Shown here: positions 7,882-15,929 of the stretch, piece by piece
Numbering within the stretch: the first letter of the stretch is position 1
Layout: each line of letters starts with the position of its first letter
From: a virus
Length of the DNA stretch: 29,593 bases
Virus record (IMG/VR): IMGVR_UViG_3300037285_000192
Coordinates: 1-29,593 of that record
Strand: one strand, 5' to 3'
Notes under the pieces: model-generated
What the model saw: the letters and a program-made list of their open reading frames with translations, nothing else
Told to the model about the DNA's origin: nothing
Database searches by the model: none
Translations under genes and position numbers: made by a program

Positions 7882-9162
7882 TTATATAGTAATAAATTTG
7901 TTTACAGAAAACGCTTCTGGTTGTGCTATCTGAATACCTGCGTGTGCATTGATAACTAGTCTTATTGCGTTACTTAAAGAAGCAGAATAAGGGTCTTCTA
8001 GTAAAGACACTGCGCCCCACTCACCAATAAATAACTTGCTAAAATCTCCATAAACTAAAACTTGGTTTCCAGAAAGTGTAGGTACAAGTGAACTTGCTCC
8101 AACATTACTACCGTTAAGATCGTTTCTGTCGTCCATAATAAATCTACCAGAACCAGCATCTTTAACTGTGCTCATGTAAGCAGCTCTAAGCTGTGGAGAC
8201 ATTAAGTAAGCTCTAGAAAGTTCAGTTGCATCTTCTGCATCTATTAATCCCATAAGCTCTGTAACTTGACTCCAATCTGCATCTGTAGCTGTTGTTATTG
8301 CAGAAAGTTTAATTCCATCTTTATTTAAGATGCCTTCTGGCTCATTGTTGGTTCCAGGTCCATTAATTGCTGCTCCGTTAAGAGAAGTTTCATAAGCCCT
8401 TAAAATCATTTGTCTTACAAGGCTTTCAGCATCTACACTAGATTGGACAATTAATCGTCTAGAAATATTTACAGCTCCACCCAAACGCTCCGGTGTAAGT
8501 TCTGGACCTACAAAGTTTTTAGATTGTGGTGTTATTGCTGCGTTTTCTGCCAACCATTCCATGGTGTACTTTTGTCCTACTGGTAACGGTATAGCACCCC
8601 CGGTTAGACCTGAGAGTCTAGTTGCTCCAAGAGACTCTAAGAATGTTGCTGGTTGAAAAGGCATTTGCACTCTTGGAGTTTGATCCACAACCAATTGACC
8701 TCCCTTTTCACCACTATCACCAGTTACAGATTGATTCCTCAAAGCAGACATAGGGATGGTAAATCTTGCTTCGTCTGGAGTTTCAACGCCTGCATCTTTA
8801 TTTGCTTGGATTCCAATTTCGTTTAATTCCTTTTCCGCACCATCTAGGGCTCCTTTACTTCTAAAAGCTCTGCTTATAGAAGCGCGCTCAGTGATTTCAC
8901 GCTTTTCAGCTTCTTCACCTTTCGGCTTAGCACCTCCTTTGCGCTCACCTTTTTGGACAGCAGCTCTTTTTTCGAAATCCTCAATTTGTCTCTCTTCTGC
9001 AATGTCAGCATCTAGTGCCTCGATTTCAGTTTGTAGAGTTGCAAATTGTGTTCTTTGTTCATCGGTGAATTTTCCGTCACCTTCTTTTCTGGCCTTAACC
9101 AGATCTTCTTGGGCTTTAGTTTTTAAAGCTCTTTCCTGTTGTAACTGTGCAATTTTAAGCAT
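7882..9162 (-). CDS. Major capsid protein, HK97 fold, with N-terminal scaffolding domain
   Basis: This 426-residue protein has an N-terminal segment (about 1-110) that is highly charged and coiled-coil, matching the HK97 delta/scaffold domain removed by the prohead protease. The HK97-fold body follows: FQPATFLESLGATRLSGLTG (N-arm), a P-domain-like helix RQMILRAYETSLNGAAINGPG with the typical GTNNEPEGIL motif, and the C-terminal LVYGDFSKLFIGEWGAVSLL strand. It overlaps the protease gene by 8 nt. A capsid of this type forms icosahedral heads. Confidence 0.95.
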   Translation of the reverse strand: MLKIAQLQQERALKTKAQEDLVKARKEGDGKFTDEQRTQFATLQTEIEALDADIAEERQIEDFEKRAAVQKGERKGGAKPKGEEAEKREITERASISRAFRSKGALDGAEKELNEIGIQANKDAGVETPDEARFTIPMSALRNQSVTGDSGEKGGQLVVDQTPRVQMPFQPATFLESLGATRLSGLTGGAIPLPVGQKYTMEWLAENAAITPQSKNFVGPELTPERLGGAVNISRRLIVQSSVDAESLVRQMILRAYETSLNGAAINGPGTNNEPEGILNKDGIKLSAITTATDADWSQVTELMGLIDAEDATELSRAYLMSPQLRAAYMSTVKDAGSGRFIMDDRNDLNGSNVGASSLVPTLSGNQVLVYGDFSKLFIGEWGAVSLLEDPYSASLSNAIRLVINAHAGIQIAQPEAFSVNKFITI

Positions 9163-9778
9163 GGGTATTATTTTTATTGATTAGTAATTGAGCTTCAAAA
9201 ACATCAAATCCTGAAGTTCTTTTTTGTTCTTCTGCATTATCTTCTGCAGGTATAATTGGTGTAAATTCTTTTATAATCTCATTGAGATCACCTTTATTTC
9301 TGGCCAGTGCATCTGGATTGGAGTTAAGAGAAACAATAGACCACTCGACTAGCCTCTGCTGTGTGAAATACAAAACATCGGGATCTTCATTAAGATCTTC
9401 TAGTCCCATTCTACCGTCTAATATTTCGGCCCTTATAGAGGCCCCACGAATTATTCCGTTCTTAACCTTGTTAAAAATCTTCTCTGCTAGAGGATTGTTT
9501 TCTGCAGCTTCAAATTTTGCGCGACCTATAACTAAACCATCTTCTATAAAAACTACTGAAGTTCCAATGACACTATCAGCATCGGTGTGATTATGGTTAA
9601 AACATACAATAGGATTTGTTTCGTAGCGATCAAGCAGCCATCCATTACTTTTAAAAACAGTCTCATAAGTATCTACAGCTTCACTAGAAATTACAAAGTC
9701 AATAGTTCTTTCTGCTTCGTTTACACTGTCTGCACGCACTTGTGCATTTCTTACTTGTATTTTATCCTTTGCTTTCAT
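9155..9778 (-). CDS. Prohead protease (HK97 gp4-like, family U35)
   Basis: This 207-residue serine protease cleaves the scaffold domain from the capsid protein during head maturation. Visible family motifs are the DFVISSEAVDTYETVF start, FNHNHTD (His62/His64), RGASIRA with Ser114, and VEWSIVSLNSNPDAL with Glu145, in the order and spacing expected for the His-Ser-Glu triad of the HK97 protease. It sits between portal and capsid and overlaps both (17 nt with the portal, 8 nt with the capsid). Confidence 0.93.
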   Translation of the reverse strand: MKAKDKIQVRNAQVRADSVNEAERTIDFVISSEAVDTYETVFKSNGWLLDRYETNPIVCFNHNHTDADSVIGTSVVFIEDGLVIGRAKFEAAENNPLAEKIFNKVKNGIIRGASIRAEILDGRMGLEDLNEDPDVLYFTQQRLVEWSIVSLNSNPDALARNKGDLNEIIKEFTPIIPAEDNAEEQKRTSGFDVFEAQLLINKNNTHA

Positions 9779-10958
9779 CAGCTAATAGTTTTTTCATTTG
9801 TTCTTCGTTAAGAAGATTAGACATTTGTAAAAATTGATTACCATCTTCATATGGGTTTAGACTTTCTAAAACTCTAATTTCATTCGGTGTCATTGCCTTA
9901 AGGAATACCATAGACTTGTAATATTCTGCTCTGGACTTAGGATCTACTTGAAGTAGTATTTTAAAGTTTTGATCAATCGCTATCGAATTAGCTTTTTCAG
10001 GATCTGTAAAAAGCTTAAATTCTATTTCTTCTTTTATCTTTTGCGCTAAAGGTTTTACAGCAGACTGCAAATAATCTTGCTCCATCTGGACCATAGAGTT
10101 ATAACCGCCTTCACCTTTTATTCTTAATTTGTGATTTGGGATGTGTAACCACCTGGCGATATCTTCTGTACCACTGGCGTAGGTTTCAATAAATTTTGAT
10201 TCTTCAGGATTAAGACCTATGCTTTTATACTTCATTCCTTCATCCAGTACAGCTGCTCTATGCTTATTCATGGATGTTAACCTTTTTTCGAAGGCTGTAC
10301 CTAAATTATCTTTTGCAGTACTGTCTATTTTTTTGTCAGATTCAATTACACCATAACTAAGACCTTGATCTTCTAGAGACATAGAACCAAATTTTTGTGC
10401 ATTAAGCGTAACACCAAGGTTATCTGCTGCAAATTCTAAAACAGATTTTCCAAGCTTCCCATCAAAGGATAAACCCGAAACGTGAAAGACTTCGTAAGCA
10501 CTGTACATTTTACTTTTGTACTGGTAAAACAATTTGTCTTCATGATCTATAACCGTGACTAGACTAGAATCCCAAAAGTCTAAGGCTATTTTATTACCAG
10601 ATTCATCGGTTACGATACCAGCAAAGTAATTACCCCTCAATAAAACAGTGAGAGCAATTAAATGTTTAAAGCCAAAAGGTGACTGGTGATGATTAGGTCT
10701 ATTGTTAAGTAACTTATTGACCGGATGGTCCTTAAGATAAGTGATATTATTATCTGTTTTTTGTACTACAGCATGTGGAAGTATCGCTATAGAATTGGCG
10801 ATCATGTCTATACCACTATAAAAAGCGGAAAGCGTTAATGCACTACGAACGTTAACCTTCTTTGAAGATTCAGTTAGGCCATAAGCAAAACCAGGAAAGC
10901 CTCCAACAAATGTTTGAGCACTTACAACTGATCTTAACGCATTTTGAAAAACAGACAT
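9762..10958 (-). CDS. Portal protein (HK97 gp3 family)
   Basis: This 398-residue protein forms the dodecameric ring through which DNA enters and leaves the head. Recognisable segments are ALTLSAFYSGIDMIANSIA near the N-terminus, HPVNKLLNNRPNHHQSPFGF, the YEVFHVSGLS strand, and ARWLHIPNHKLR followed by the QMEQDYLQSAVKPLAQKIKE helix, all typical of the family. It is the first gene of the head operon, starting 14 nt after the predicted late -7 box. It is separated from terminase by about 3.2 kb of accessory genes, which is unusual. Confidence 0.94.
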   Translation of the reverse strand: MSVFQNALRSVVSAQTFVGGFPGFAYGLTESSKKVNVRSALTLSAFYSGIDMIANSIAILPHAVVQKTDNNITYLKDHPVNKLLNNRPNHHQSPFGFKHLIALTVLLRGNYFAGIVTDESGNKIALDFWDSSLVTVIDHEDKLFYQYKSKMYSAYEVFHVSGLSFDGKLGKSVLEFAADNLGVTLNAQKFGSMSLEDQGLSYGVIESDKKIDSTAKDNLGTAFEKRLTSMNKHRAAVLDEGMKYKSIGLNPEESKFIETYASGTEDIARWLHIPNHKLRIKGEGGYNSMVQMEQDYLQSAVKPLAQKIKEEIEFKLFTDPEKANSIAIDQNFKILLQVDPKSRAEYYKSMVFLKAMTPNEIRVLESLNPYEDGNQFLQMSNLLNEEQMKKLLADESKG

Positions 10959-10971
10959 ATTTCTTTTATCT

Positions 10972-11023
10972 GCTTCAAAAATATGGGAGCTATCCAGTTA
11001 AAAACTCCAACAATGTTTCCTTT
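10972..11023 (-). promoter_or_regulatory. Late-type promoter before the portal gene, copy 1 of a repeated module
   Basis: On the minus strand, the box AAAGGAAACATTGTTGGAGT (11023-11004), then 20 bases, then TATTTTTGAAGC (10983-10972). This is the same two-box layout as at 4554-4605, with 19 of 20 identical in the first box and 12 of 12 in the second. TATTTTTG fits TAnnTTTG and would place the transcript start a few bases before the portal ATG. The upstream box overlaps a terminator hairpin. Confidence 0.72.
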
Positions 11024-11035
11024 GTTGGAGTTTTT
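11000..11035 (-). terminator. Strong terminator between accessory block and portal
   Basis: A 13-bp perfect stem, AAAAACTCCAACA (11000-11012) with its complement (11023-11035), encloses a 10-nt loop. The minus strand ends the stem in five T, and the plus strand also carries a T run, so it may work in both directions. It closes the early/accessory transcript ahead of the head operon. Its 3' arm contributes half of the late-promoter upstream box. The rest of the 154-bp gap to 11113 holds no gene that I can support. Confidence 0.85.
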
Positions 11036-11112
11036 AAAATTTTGCTAACAGTGTATAAAAAACATTGAAACGTTTTTTTATACGGGTGTTAACTACAAGC
11101 CCTACTTTGTCC

Positions 11113-11667
11113 TTATATAAAAACATAGTCGCCTGATTCAACACACATAAAGATAAACAGTCCAAATACACGATGATACTTTCTGTTAACCTTTCCAAGC
11201 GTAGTAACTTCCATTTCTTTCGCCAAGCTGTCATATAGATATAGATTCTTTTCTTTATCAATTTTCCCACCTACTAAATGTCTTTTTCCTTCTTCGGAGT
11301 ATTGTACATTAATCAGGACAGGCAAAAAATCAAGTCCTTCCCCAACAGGTTTGTAATCTAAAGCAGAAGCAGGTAATTTTTTGCCAGCGTGATTGTAATA
11401 TAAAGTATCTATGTAAAATTGAAGACCATCCTCTTGCATCCACTTTGAAAGCTGCCCAATTACATTGCCGTTTTTACTTTTTTCAAGTCTTTCTTCTGTA
11501 ATAAAGTTATCCAAATTACAGGCATTTGCCACAGCGTACAATCCGCAGCCATAAGGCATTTTTTGTTTGTGTTTCATCATATTTATAAAGTTTTCGCTCA
11601 TTTCAAAAGTCCAAGTATTTTCTTTTAAGTCTCCTGTAAGTGATTCTCCAATTTGTGTTTTAAACAT
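11113..11667 (-). CDS. Putative papain/C39-like cysteine peptidase
   Basis: This 184-residue protein has a plausible papain-fold tetrad in the right order: Gln35 six residues before Cys41 (QKMPYGCGLYAVANACN, Cys at the start of a helix), His130 in KRHLVGGKID, and Asp146 in LYLYDSL. The Gln(-6)-Cys spacing and the His-strand-Asp layout match papain-like and C39-like folds; Ulp1-type proteases have the His before the Cys and do not fit. There is no signal peptide or membrane segment, so it should act in the host cytoplasm or the virion. The substrate is unknown. It could be a peptidase, a deubiquitinase-like or transglutaminase-like enzyme. It is the last gene of the accessory block, before the terminator. 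Confidence 0.5.
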   Translation of the reverse strand: MFKTQIGESLTGDLKENTWTFEMSENFINMMKHKQKMPYGCGLYAVANACNLDNFITEERLEKSKNGNVIGQLSKWMQEDGLQFYIDTLYYNHAGKKLPASALDYKPVGEGLDFLPVLINVQYSEEGKRHLVGGKIDKEKNLYLYDSLAKEMEVTTLGKVNRKYHRVFGLFIFMCVESGDYVFI

Positions 11668-11679
11668 AATTCAATTTTA

Positions 11680-11949
11680 TTAAGTAATTTTTAAATAGTT
11701 TTTTCTTATCACCGTTTCAAAGCGATTCTGCATGTCCTGCAGATAAGTGTTCGATCTCAAGTAAGTAGAGCTACCAAATGCAGTGTCGATGACTTTTTCC
11801 ATTTTTGGGAGAAGAACTTCAATAGTTTTTATCATTTCTTTTGCTTCTGGTCCATCTGCTTTTACATCCTCTAGATCTTCCATAAGACACATGAGGTGAG
11901 TCATGATCTTATGTGATTTAATAGCCATTTGCTTGCTGTGGTGTTTCAT
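11680..11949 (-). CDS. Small helical protein, unknown
   Basis: This 89-residue protein is predicted to be all-helical, with His/Met-rich ends at the N-terminus (MKHHSKQMAIKSHKIMTHLM) and a Glu/Lys helix in the middle. No domain is recognised. It lies 12 nt upstream of the cysteine-peptidase gene and 3 nt after its neighbour, within the same transcription unit. Coding status is supported by tight spacing and length only. Confidence 0.6.
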   Translation of the reverse strand: MKHHSKQMAIKSHKIMTHLMCLMEDLEDVKADGPEAKEMIKTIEVLLPKMEKVIDTAFGSSTYLRSNTYLQDMQNRFETVIRKNYLKIT

Positions 11950-11952
11950 AGT

Positions 11953-12318
11953 TTATGCTTCAAAATGTGCTTTTACTTCTTGATCAAATACCTCCTTTGT
12001 CAAGTCTGAAATGGCTCTGCCTACAGAGTTGTAGTTTAGTTTTTCAGCAACAATGCATTTCTTTTCATAATCGGTGAGATTCTTTTCTGGTGTGACTGAC
12101 TTAGAATCAATTTCTAATTGGCCTTTGCCTGGCATTATCTTCATTTTGGTTAAACCATCATTGTATTGGTGGAAATCAAATTGAAGCTTTGCAGAATTTA
12201 ATATCTGTGAAGATATATTGGTGATGTTTTTTACGTGAGCTGCATCTACAGTTTTGTTTTTGGCTTGCTCCAAAGTTTCAAAAAGTACTTTGTTGAGTTG
12301 ATCGATAGAATTTTCCAT
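11953..12318 (-). CDS. Small phage protein, unknown
   Basis: This 121-residue protein has an N-terminal helical half (MENSIDQLNKVLFETLEQAK) and a C-terminal acidic/basic helix (DYEKKCIVAEKLNYNSVGRA). No known domain is recognised. Flush spacing with its neighbours (8 nt after the HNH gene, 3 nt before the next) marks it as part of the accessory operon between terminase and portal. Confidence 0.62.
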   Translation of the reverse strand: MENSIDQLNKVLFETLEQAKNKTVDAAHVKNITNISSQILNSAKLQFDFHQYNDGLTKMKIMPGKGQLEIDSKSVTPEKNLTDYEKKCIVAEKLNYNSVGRAISDLTKEVFDQEVKAHFEA

Positions 12319-12326
12319 AGTAGTTT

Positions 12327-12947
12327 TTAATTTTTGAGTTGTTTTTCTAGTTTGTTTTTTAATTTAATGCCTCGCTTAATTTCGTTGGGGTATTGCAAAT
12401 AATTTCGCTCAATATGTTCACGCCTGGTAATGGCCATTAGATTGTCAATTCTGCAATCCAAACTATCCCTATTTATAAAAATTATAATCATCCCTTCAGG
12501 TATTTTGCCATGGTGTTCTTCCCAGAGTAAACGATGAGAAGCCTGCATATCTCCATCTTTGTTTTTTTTGTACTTGTAAGGAATTTTCTTTTCCCACCGT
12601 ATAGATTCATAATCTGGCCCCTTAGTGTTATGCGGCTTTCTGCCTTTTTTGAATTGTGTTTTCTCCACCGCCGCCATCCCCTCTGGAGTCATAAACTCTT
12701 CTCTCTTTTTTCCCTTGTTAAAAGCAACATTGCCTTTTTTGAATTGTGTGTGCTTACACTGAGCCGCATAAATACGACCAACTCTTTTCCAAAATGCTTT
12801 GCTTTTTCTAAGTCCTAAAGCCCCACTCTTTCCAGTGATGCTAGAAATAGTTCTGTTAAGTATTATAGCCAGATCCTCGTTTTCCTTATCTGGATAGTTC
12901 TCTTTCAAGTACTCAATTTCTTCTTTGGTCCAAAATTTCTTTTTCAT
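12327..12947 (-). CDS. HNH endonuclease-like protein with N-terminal HTH and FKKG repeats
   Basis: This 206-residue protein is built like phage free-standing HNH (homing-type) nucleases: an N-terminal helix-turn-helix (FWTKEEIEYLKENYPDKENE ... SITGKSGALGLRKS), two copies of TQFKKG (67-72 and 97-102) in basic linkers, and a C-terminal HNH_3-like domain starting SHRLLWEEHHGKIPEGM. In that domain the position usually held by the second His (the xH in V-x-H-x-N/D-G-D) is Phe157 (IIIFINRD), while the Asn of DNL is kept. I recall this His-to-Phe form in other phage members of the family, so cleavage activity is uncertain. The duplicated motif is also near-identical in DNA. Confidence 0.8.
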   Translation of the reverse strand: MKKKFWTKEEIEYLKENYPDKENEDLAIILNRTISSITGKSGALGLRKSKAFWKRVGRIYAAQCKHTQFKKGNVAFNKGKKREEFMTPEGMAAVEKTQFKKGRKPHNTKGPDYESIRWEKKIPYKYKKNKDGDMQASHRLLWEEHHGKIPEGMIIIFINRDSLDCRIDNLMAITRREHIERNYLQYPNEIKRGIKLKNKLEKQLKN

Positions 12948-13321
12948 TTGAAAAGGGTTTTTTTAGTTTCATTTTCATAAATATTGCCTTTGACCTCCAA
13001 ATGCTCACCAAAATATTCAACGAGTGAGGTTAAAAAACTTCCATCTTTTTTAAATGAAGCATCGATGCACCAGCTTAAAGTATCTTCGCACCAAACAACA
13101 GGCAAAAGACTTTCATTGTACCCTAAACTTAAATCCTCTTCATCAATAGGATAGTAATCGACAAGGTAATCACCTTCAAATATTTCAATTCCGTTTTTAT
13201 CTTCACGTCCAATTGATTGCAATGGGATGATATCTTTTACCGAAAAATCATAGGCTAATGGTTTTCTATGACACATCTTTTTTAATGTTACATCCCAAAA
13301 TCTAAAATTTATTTTTCTCAT
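12944..13321 (-). CDS. YopX family protein
   Basis: This 125-residue protein matches the YopX pattern: an N-terminal KINFRFWDVTLKKM, then the IGREDKNGIEIFEGDYL beta hairpin, a strand around VVWCEDTLSWC, and the C-terminal EVKGNIYENE. YopX proteins occur widely in phages of Firmicutes and Bacteroidota. Their role is unknown. Its start overlaps the upstream gene by 4 nt and its stop overlaps the HNH gene by 4 nt. Confidence 0.85.
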   Translation of the reverse strand: MRKINFRFWDVTLKKMCHRKPLAYDFSVKDIIPLQSIGREDKNGIEIFEGDYLVDYYPIDEEDLSLGYNESLLPVVWCEDTLSWCIDASFKKDGSFLTSLVEYFGEHLEVKGNIYENETKKTLFK

Positions 13322-13530
13322 TTCTTTAGTTTTTTATTAAAATATCGTCGAATTAAGTAGCCTCTTAAAATGCTTATCACTGTAAAGCATACTGTTATTC
13401 CAAGGTTTTTTAAAACTGTACTCTGTATTCCAAACAAAGGGAGCACTAAAAAAGTAGCTGCTAGTGATATTGTAAAACCTAAAAAAGTATTGATGAGACT
13501 TTCTTTAAATGATTCTTTTTTTGATTGCAT
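13318..13530 (-). CDS. Two-helix membrane protein, DUF7220-like
   Basis: This 70-residue protein has a Lys/Glu N-terminus, a first membrane helix (TFLGFTISLAATFLVLPLFG), a second (GITVCFTVISILRGYLIRRY) and a basic tail. The SLINTFLGFTISLAATFLVL ... SILRGYLIRR layout resembles the small phage membrane proteins grouped as DUF7220. The function is not known. The positive charge at both ends suggests both termini are cytoplasmic. Confidence 0.72.
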   Translation of the reverse strand: MQSKKESFKESLINTFLGFTISLAATFLVLPLFGIQSTVLKNLGITVCFTVISILRGYLIRRYFNKKLKK

Positions 13531-13552
13531 GGTTTTTAAGTTGGTTTTTTTA

Positions 13553-13771
13553 TTAAGCTAGTGCATCCCAATTCCAAGGTTTTTTATTTGGTGTAGACTC
13601 TCTCATCTTTAAAGACCTTATTTTAAAAATAGTTTCTTGACTAACTTGTAAGTTTTTTAAAATCATATAGTTTCTAACTGTACTATAAGATATACCTAAA
13701 CATTTCGCCATAGTGAGCATAGATTCTTTGGTCCTGTTTTCCTTAATGTATTTTTGTTGTTCTAAATTCAT
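13553..13771 (-). CDS. Small helix-turn-helix protein
   Basis: This 72-residue protein is mostly one HTH: the MLTMAKCLGISYSTVRNYM segment (about 18-36) has the spacing of a homeodomain-like or Fis/MarR-type recognition helix. The C-terminus ends TPNKKPWNWDALA. It could regulate phage genes or bind DNA during packaging. No target site is evident. It sits in the accessory block between terminase and portal. Confidence 0.65.
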   Translation of the reverse strand: MNLEQQKYIKENRTKESMLTMAKCLGISYSTVRNYMILKNLQVSQETIFKIRSLKMRESTPNKKPWNWDALA

Positions 13772-13775
13772 GATT

Positions 13776-13961
13776 CTATTTTTTAAGTTTTTCTTTTAGT
13801 ATAAAAATGCATACTGCAATTTCAAAAGCCATCAGAATTATTATAAGTAAAATTCTTATCCAGTGGTCGTTGATCCATTTAAGATCGAGTAGGGTAGAAG
13901 TCACCAGTGGGAAAGCAAAAGTGAGCACTACTATAAATATAAGTTTGAGGTCTTTTTTCAT
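13776..13961 (-). CDS. Small two-helix membrane protein, unknown
   Basis: This 61-residue protein has two predicted membrane helices (LIFIVVLTFAFPLVTSTLL and IRILLIIILMAFEIAVCIF) joined by a short loop with Trp and His, and a basic C-terminus (LKEKLKK). It lies 4 nt before the HTH gene and overlaps the upstream gene by 4 nt. It resembles no named family that I can recall. A holin-like role is possible but unsupported, since a better holin is present at 26102-26644. Confidence 0.6.
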   Translation of the reverse strand: MKKDLKLIFIVVLTFAFPLVTSTLLDLKWINDHWIRILLIIILMAFEIAVCIFILKEKLKK

Positions 13962-14182
13962 TTCTTCTTATTTTTTCTATTATTCACATTGCTAAAACTT
14001 CTGTAGCACGAGTATTTGTGCTCACCAAAAAAGTCAAAGTATTGATCGTTTGCCCGGTTAAAGGCTTCAAGATTTGTTTTAGAGGTTTTCAACATTTCAA
14101 AAAAGTAGTTGTAAAATCCTACGTTAGTGGCCAGCTTTTTAATTAATTGATTTTCAGTTTCTAATTCAGAATGTGATTTCAT
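13958..14182 (-). CDS. Small protein after terminase, unknown
   Basis: This 74-residue protein has an N-terminal helix (HSELETENQLIKKLATNVGF), an aromatic-rich middle and a Lys-rich end. It overlaps the large terminase gene by 17 nt and the next gene by 4 nt, so it is coupled to both. No domain is recognised. Confidence 0.55.
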   Translation of the reverse strand: MKSHSELETENQLIKKLATNVGFYNYFFEMLKTSKTNLEAFNRANDQYFDFFGEHKYSCYRSFSNVNNRKNKKK

Positions 14183-15929
14183 TTGGATCGGTGTTATTGT
14201 ATTGAGATTCGTTATTATCCTCTGGTGTCATGGTTCCTGCTAAAGCCATTACAGATGCAATGATGCCATCTATTCTTTTGGTCGATTTGTTTTTTGCATA
14301 GCGTATATTTTCGTTTGGATCTTGGTAGGCTACGCATCCAGAAATCATCCATTTTAAAATTGGGTGGCCTCCATGTCTCATTTTTTCAGAATAAATAAGC
14401 GTTTCAAATTCTTTTGTTGGAAATGAAAAGTGAGCTGTCGTCTGTGGAAATGGATGCATCTCTATTTCTCTAGCTGTTAGATTCTGTACCAGTTGAGTAG
14501 CTTGCCACGAATCGTATTCATACCATTTTGGGTGAAGCACATCCCAGCAAAAAGCAACAATACTTTGTAAGTTTTCATAGTCAATTTGGTTTCCTGGTGT
14601 TGCCTGAAGGATGGGCTGCTTTTCGAAAAAACTGCTTACATCCTTGAAGCCTTTTAGATCAATGTATTTTTTTAGGGTTTCATTTTTCCAAAATTTGTAG
14701 GGAACTCTATCCTCAGAGGATCTTTTTTCCACTGTATCTAGTGGGCAAAAGAGCATAGGCAATAAATCTCTTATCCCATCTTCGTCTGGATTACTTACAA
14801 AAACTATTGCAGATAAATCTATCGTTGAACTTAGGTCCAAGGCGCCGGCACATCCATGTTCAATAAAGTTTTTCATTCTTATTTTCCCTGAACATTTATC
14901 CCAGATACTTTCAGGAATTCTAACATCTGCAGCGTCTACCCACATATTAAGATGCTTTGTTTTAAAATTTGGTATTTTACTAGATTGGTTAATTGCCTTT
15001 TTATATTCAGATGTTAAGTGTGAAATAGATACAGATACGTTTAAATTTGGATTTGCTTTTATCCAATTTGTTTCATCTTCCCAATCATCAATATCATCTA
15101 GATCATGAATCATTATAAAAGTGTGATCATCATCTTTTATCCCACTCAATATTTCTTTGTAAACATCTTCAGCTTCCTTGCAGGCAGATTGCATGTTGAA
15201 TCCTGCAGTAGTAATTATATAAAGCAAAGGATTTTTTCTAGCACCCATTGCAGATTCTAAAACCTCTCTAATGCTGTCGTCTTTGTGAGCATGGTATTCA
15301 TCTATAATGGCGAGTGAAGGATTTAATCCATCCTGTGATTTGGAGTCACCACCAAGAAATTTAAATTTACCCATGGCAGATGGATATCTTATTTCACGCT
15401 GTGTATTTTGTACACCCCCAGATCTAAGTGCTATCGATTTTTTGACAAAGTCGTAAGCTTGTTGCCAAACTATTTTAGCCTGGTCTTCTTTTGTTGCACC
15501 AGCGTATATTTCTGGTGAAGCTTCATCATCGAAGCATAGAAAATAAAGACCTACACCAGCCAAAGTTGCTGTCTTACCATTTTTTCTGGCCACTTTTTCA
15601 TAGACTGTTTTTATTCTTCTATTGCCAGACTGGTCCTTCCATCCCAAAATATTATAAAGAGTAAACTGCTGCCAAGGTTCTAGAGTAAATGACTCTTTCA
15701 ATTTTCCTTTTTCACCCTTGGTATGGATTAGAAATTCTTCAAAGAATTTTATAATGTGCATCCCTGCAGCATGATCTATGTAAAAACCAGACTGATCACT
15801 TTCATCAATCCATTTGTAAAATCTACTAACAGCTTGCTTTATAGTTTTACCCACAACCACTTTTCCATCACGCACATCTTGTGCATATTGAAAAGGAATT
15901 GAATTAAGCATTTCGTTAGTAATCTTCAT
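14166..15929 (-). CDS. terL: Terminase large subunit (HK97-type)
   Basis: This 587-residue protein is the packaging motor and nuclease. The ATPase domain shows an adenine-side EPWQQFTLYNILGW segment, a Walker A variant VARKNGKT (113-120), Walker B LAIIDEYH (Asp210, Glu211), and the coupling motif IITTAGFN. The C-terminal RNase-H-like nuclease shows the first acidic site in GALDLSSTIDLSA and a last one near KRIDGIIASVMAL. It starts at the stop of the small-subunit gene. It works with the small subunit, the portal and probably the neighbouring HNH nuclease. Confidence 0.95.
   Translation of the reverse strand: MKITNEMLNSIPFQYAQDVRDGKVVVGKTIKQAVSRFYKWIDESDQSGFYIDHAAGMHIIKFFEEFLIHTKGEKGKLKESFTLEPWQQFTLYNILGWKDQSGNRRIKTVYEKVARKNGKTATLAGVGLYFLCFDDEASPEIYAGATKEDQAKIVWQQAYDFVKKSIALRSGGVQNTQREIRYPSAMGKFKFLGGDSKSQDGLNPSLAIIDEYHAHKDDSIREVLESAMGARKNPLLYIITTAGFNMQSACKEAEDVYKEILSGIKDDDHTFIMIHDLDDIDDWEDETNWIKANPNLNVSVSISHLTSEYKKAINQSSKIPNFKTKHLNMWVDAADVRIPESIWDKCSGKIRMKNFIEHGCAGALDLSSTIDLSAIVFVSNPDEDGIRDLLPMLFCPLDTVEKRSSEDRVPYKFWKNETLKKYIDLKGFKDVSSFFEKQPILQATPGNQIDYENLQSIVAFCWDVLHPKWYEYDSWQATQLVQNLTAREIEMHPFPQTTAHFSFPTKEFETLIYSEKMRHGGHPILKWMISGCVAYQDPNENIRYAKNKSTKRIDGIIASVMALAGTMTPEDNNESQYNNTDPNEITF

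Noticed and set aside
11034-11270. Minus-strand open frame of 78 codons overlapping the cysteine-peptidase gene
   Set aside because: It overlaps a longer and more coherent gene in another frame and runs into the terminator region.
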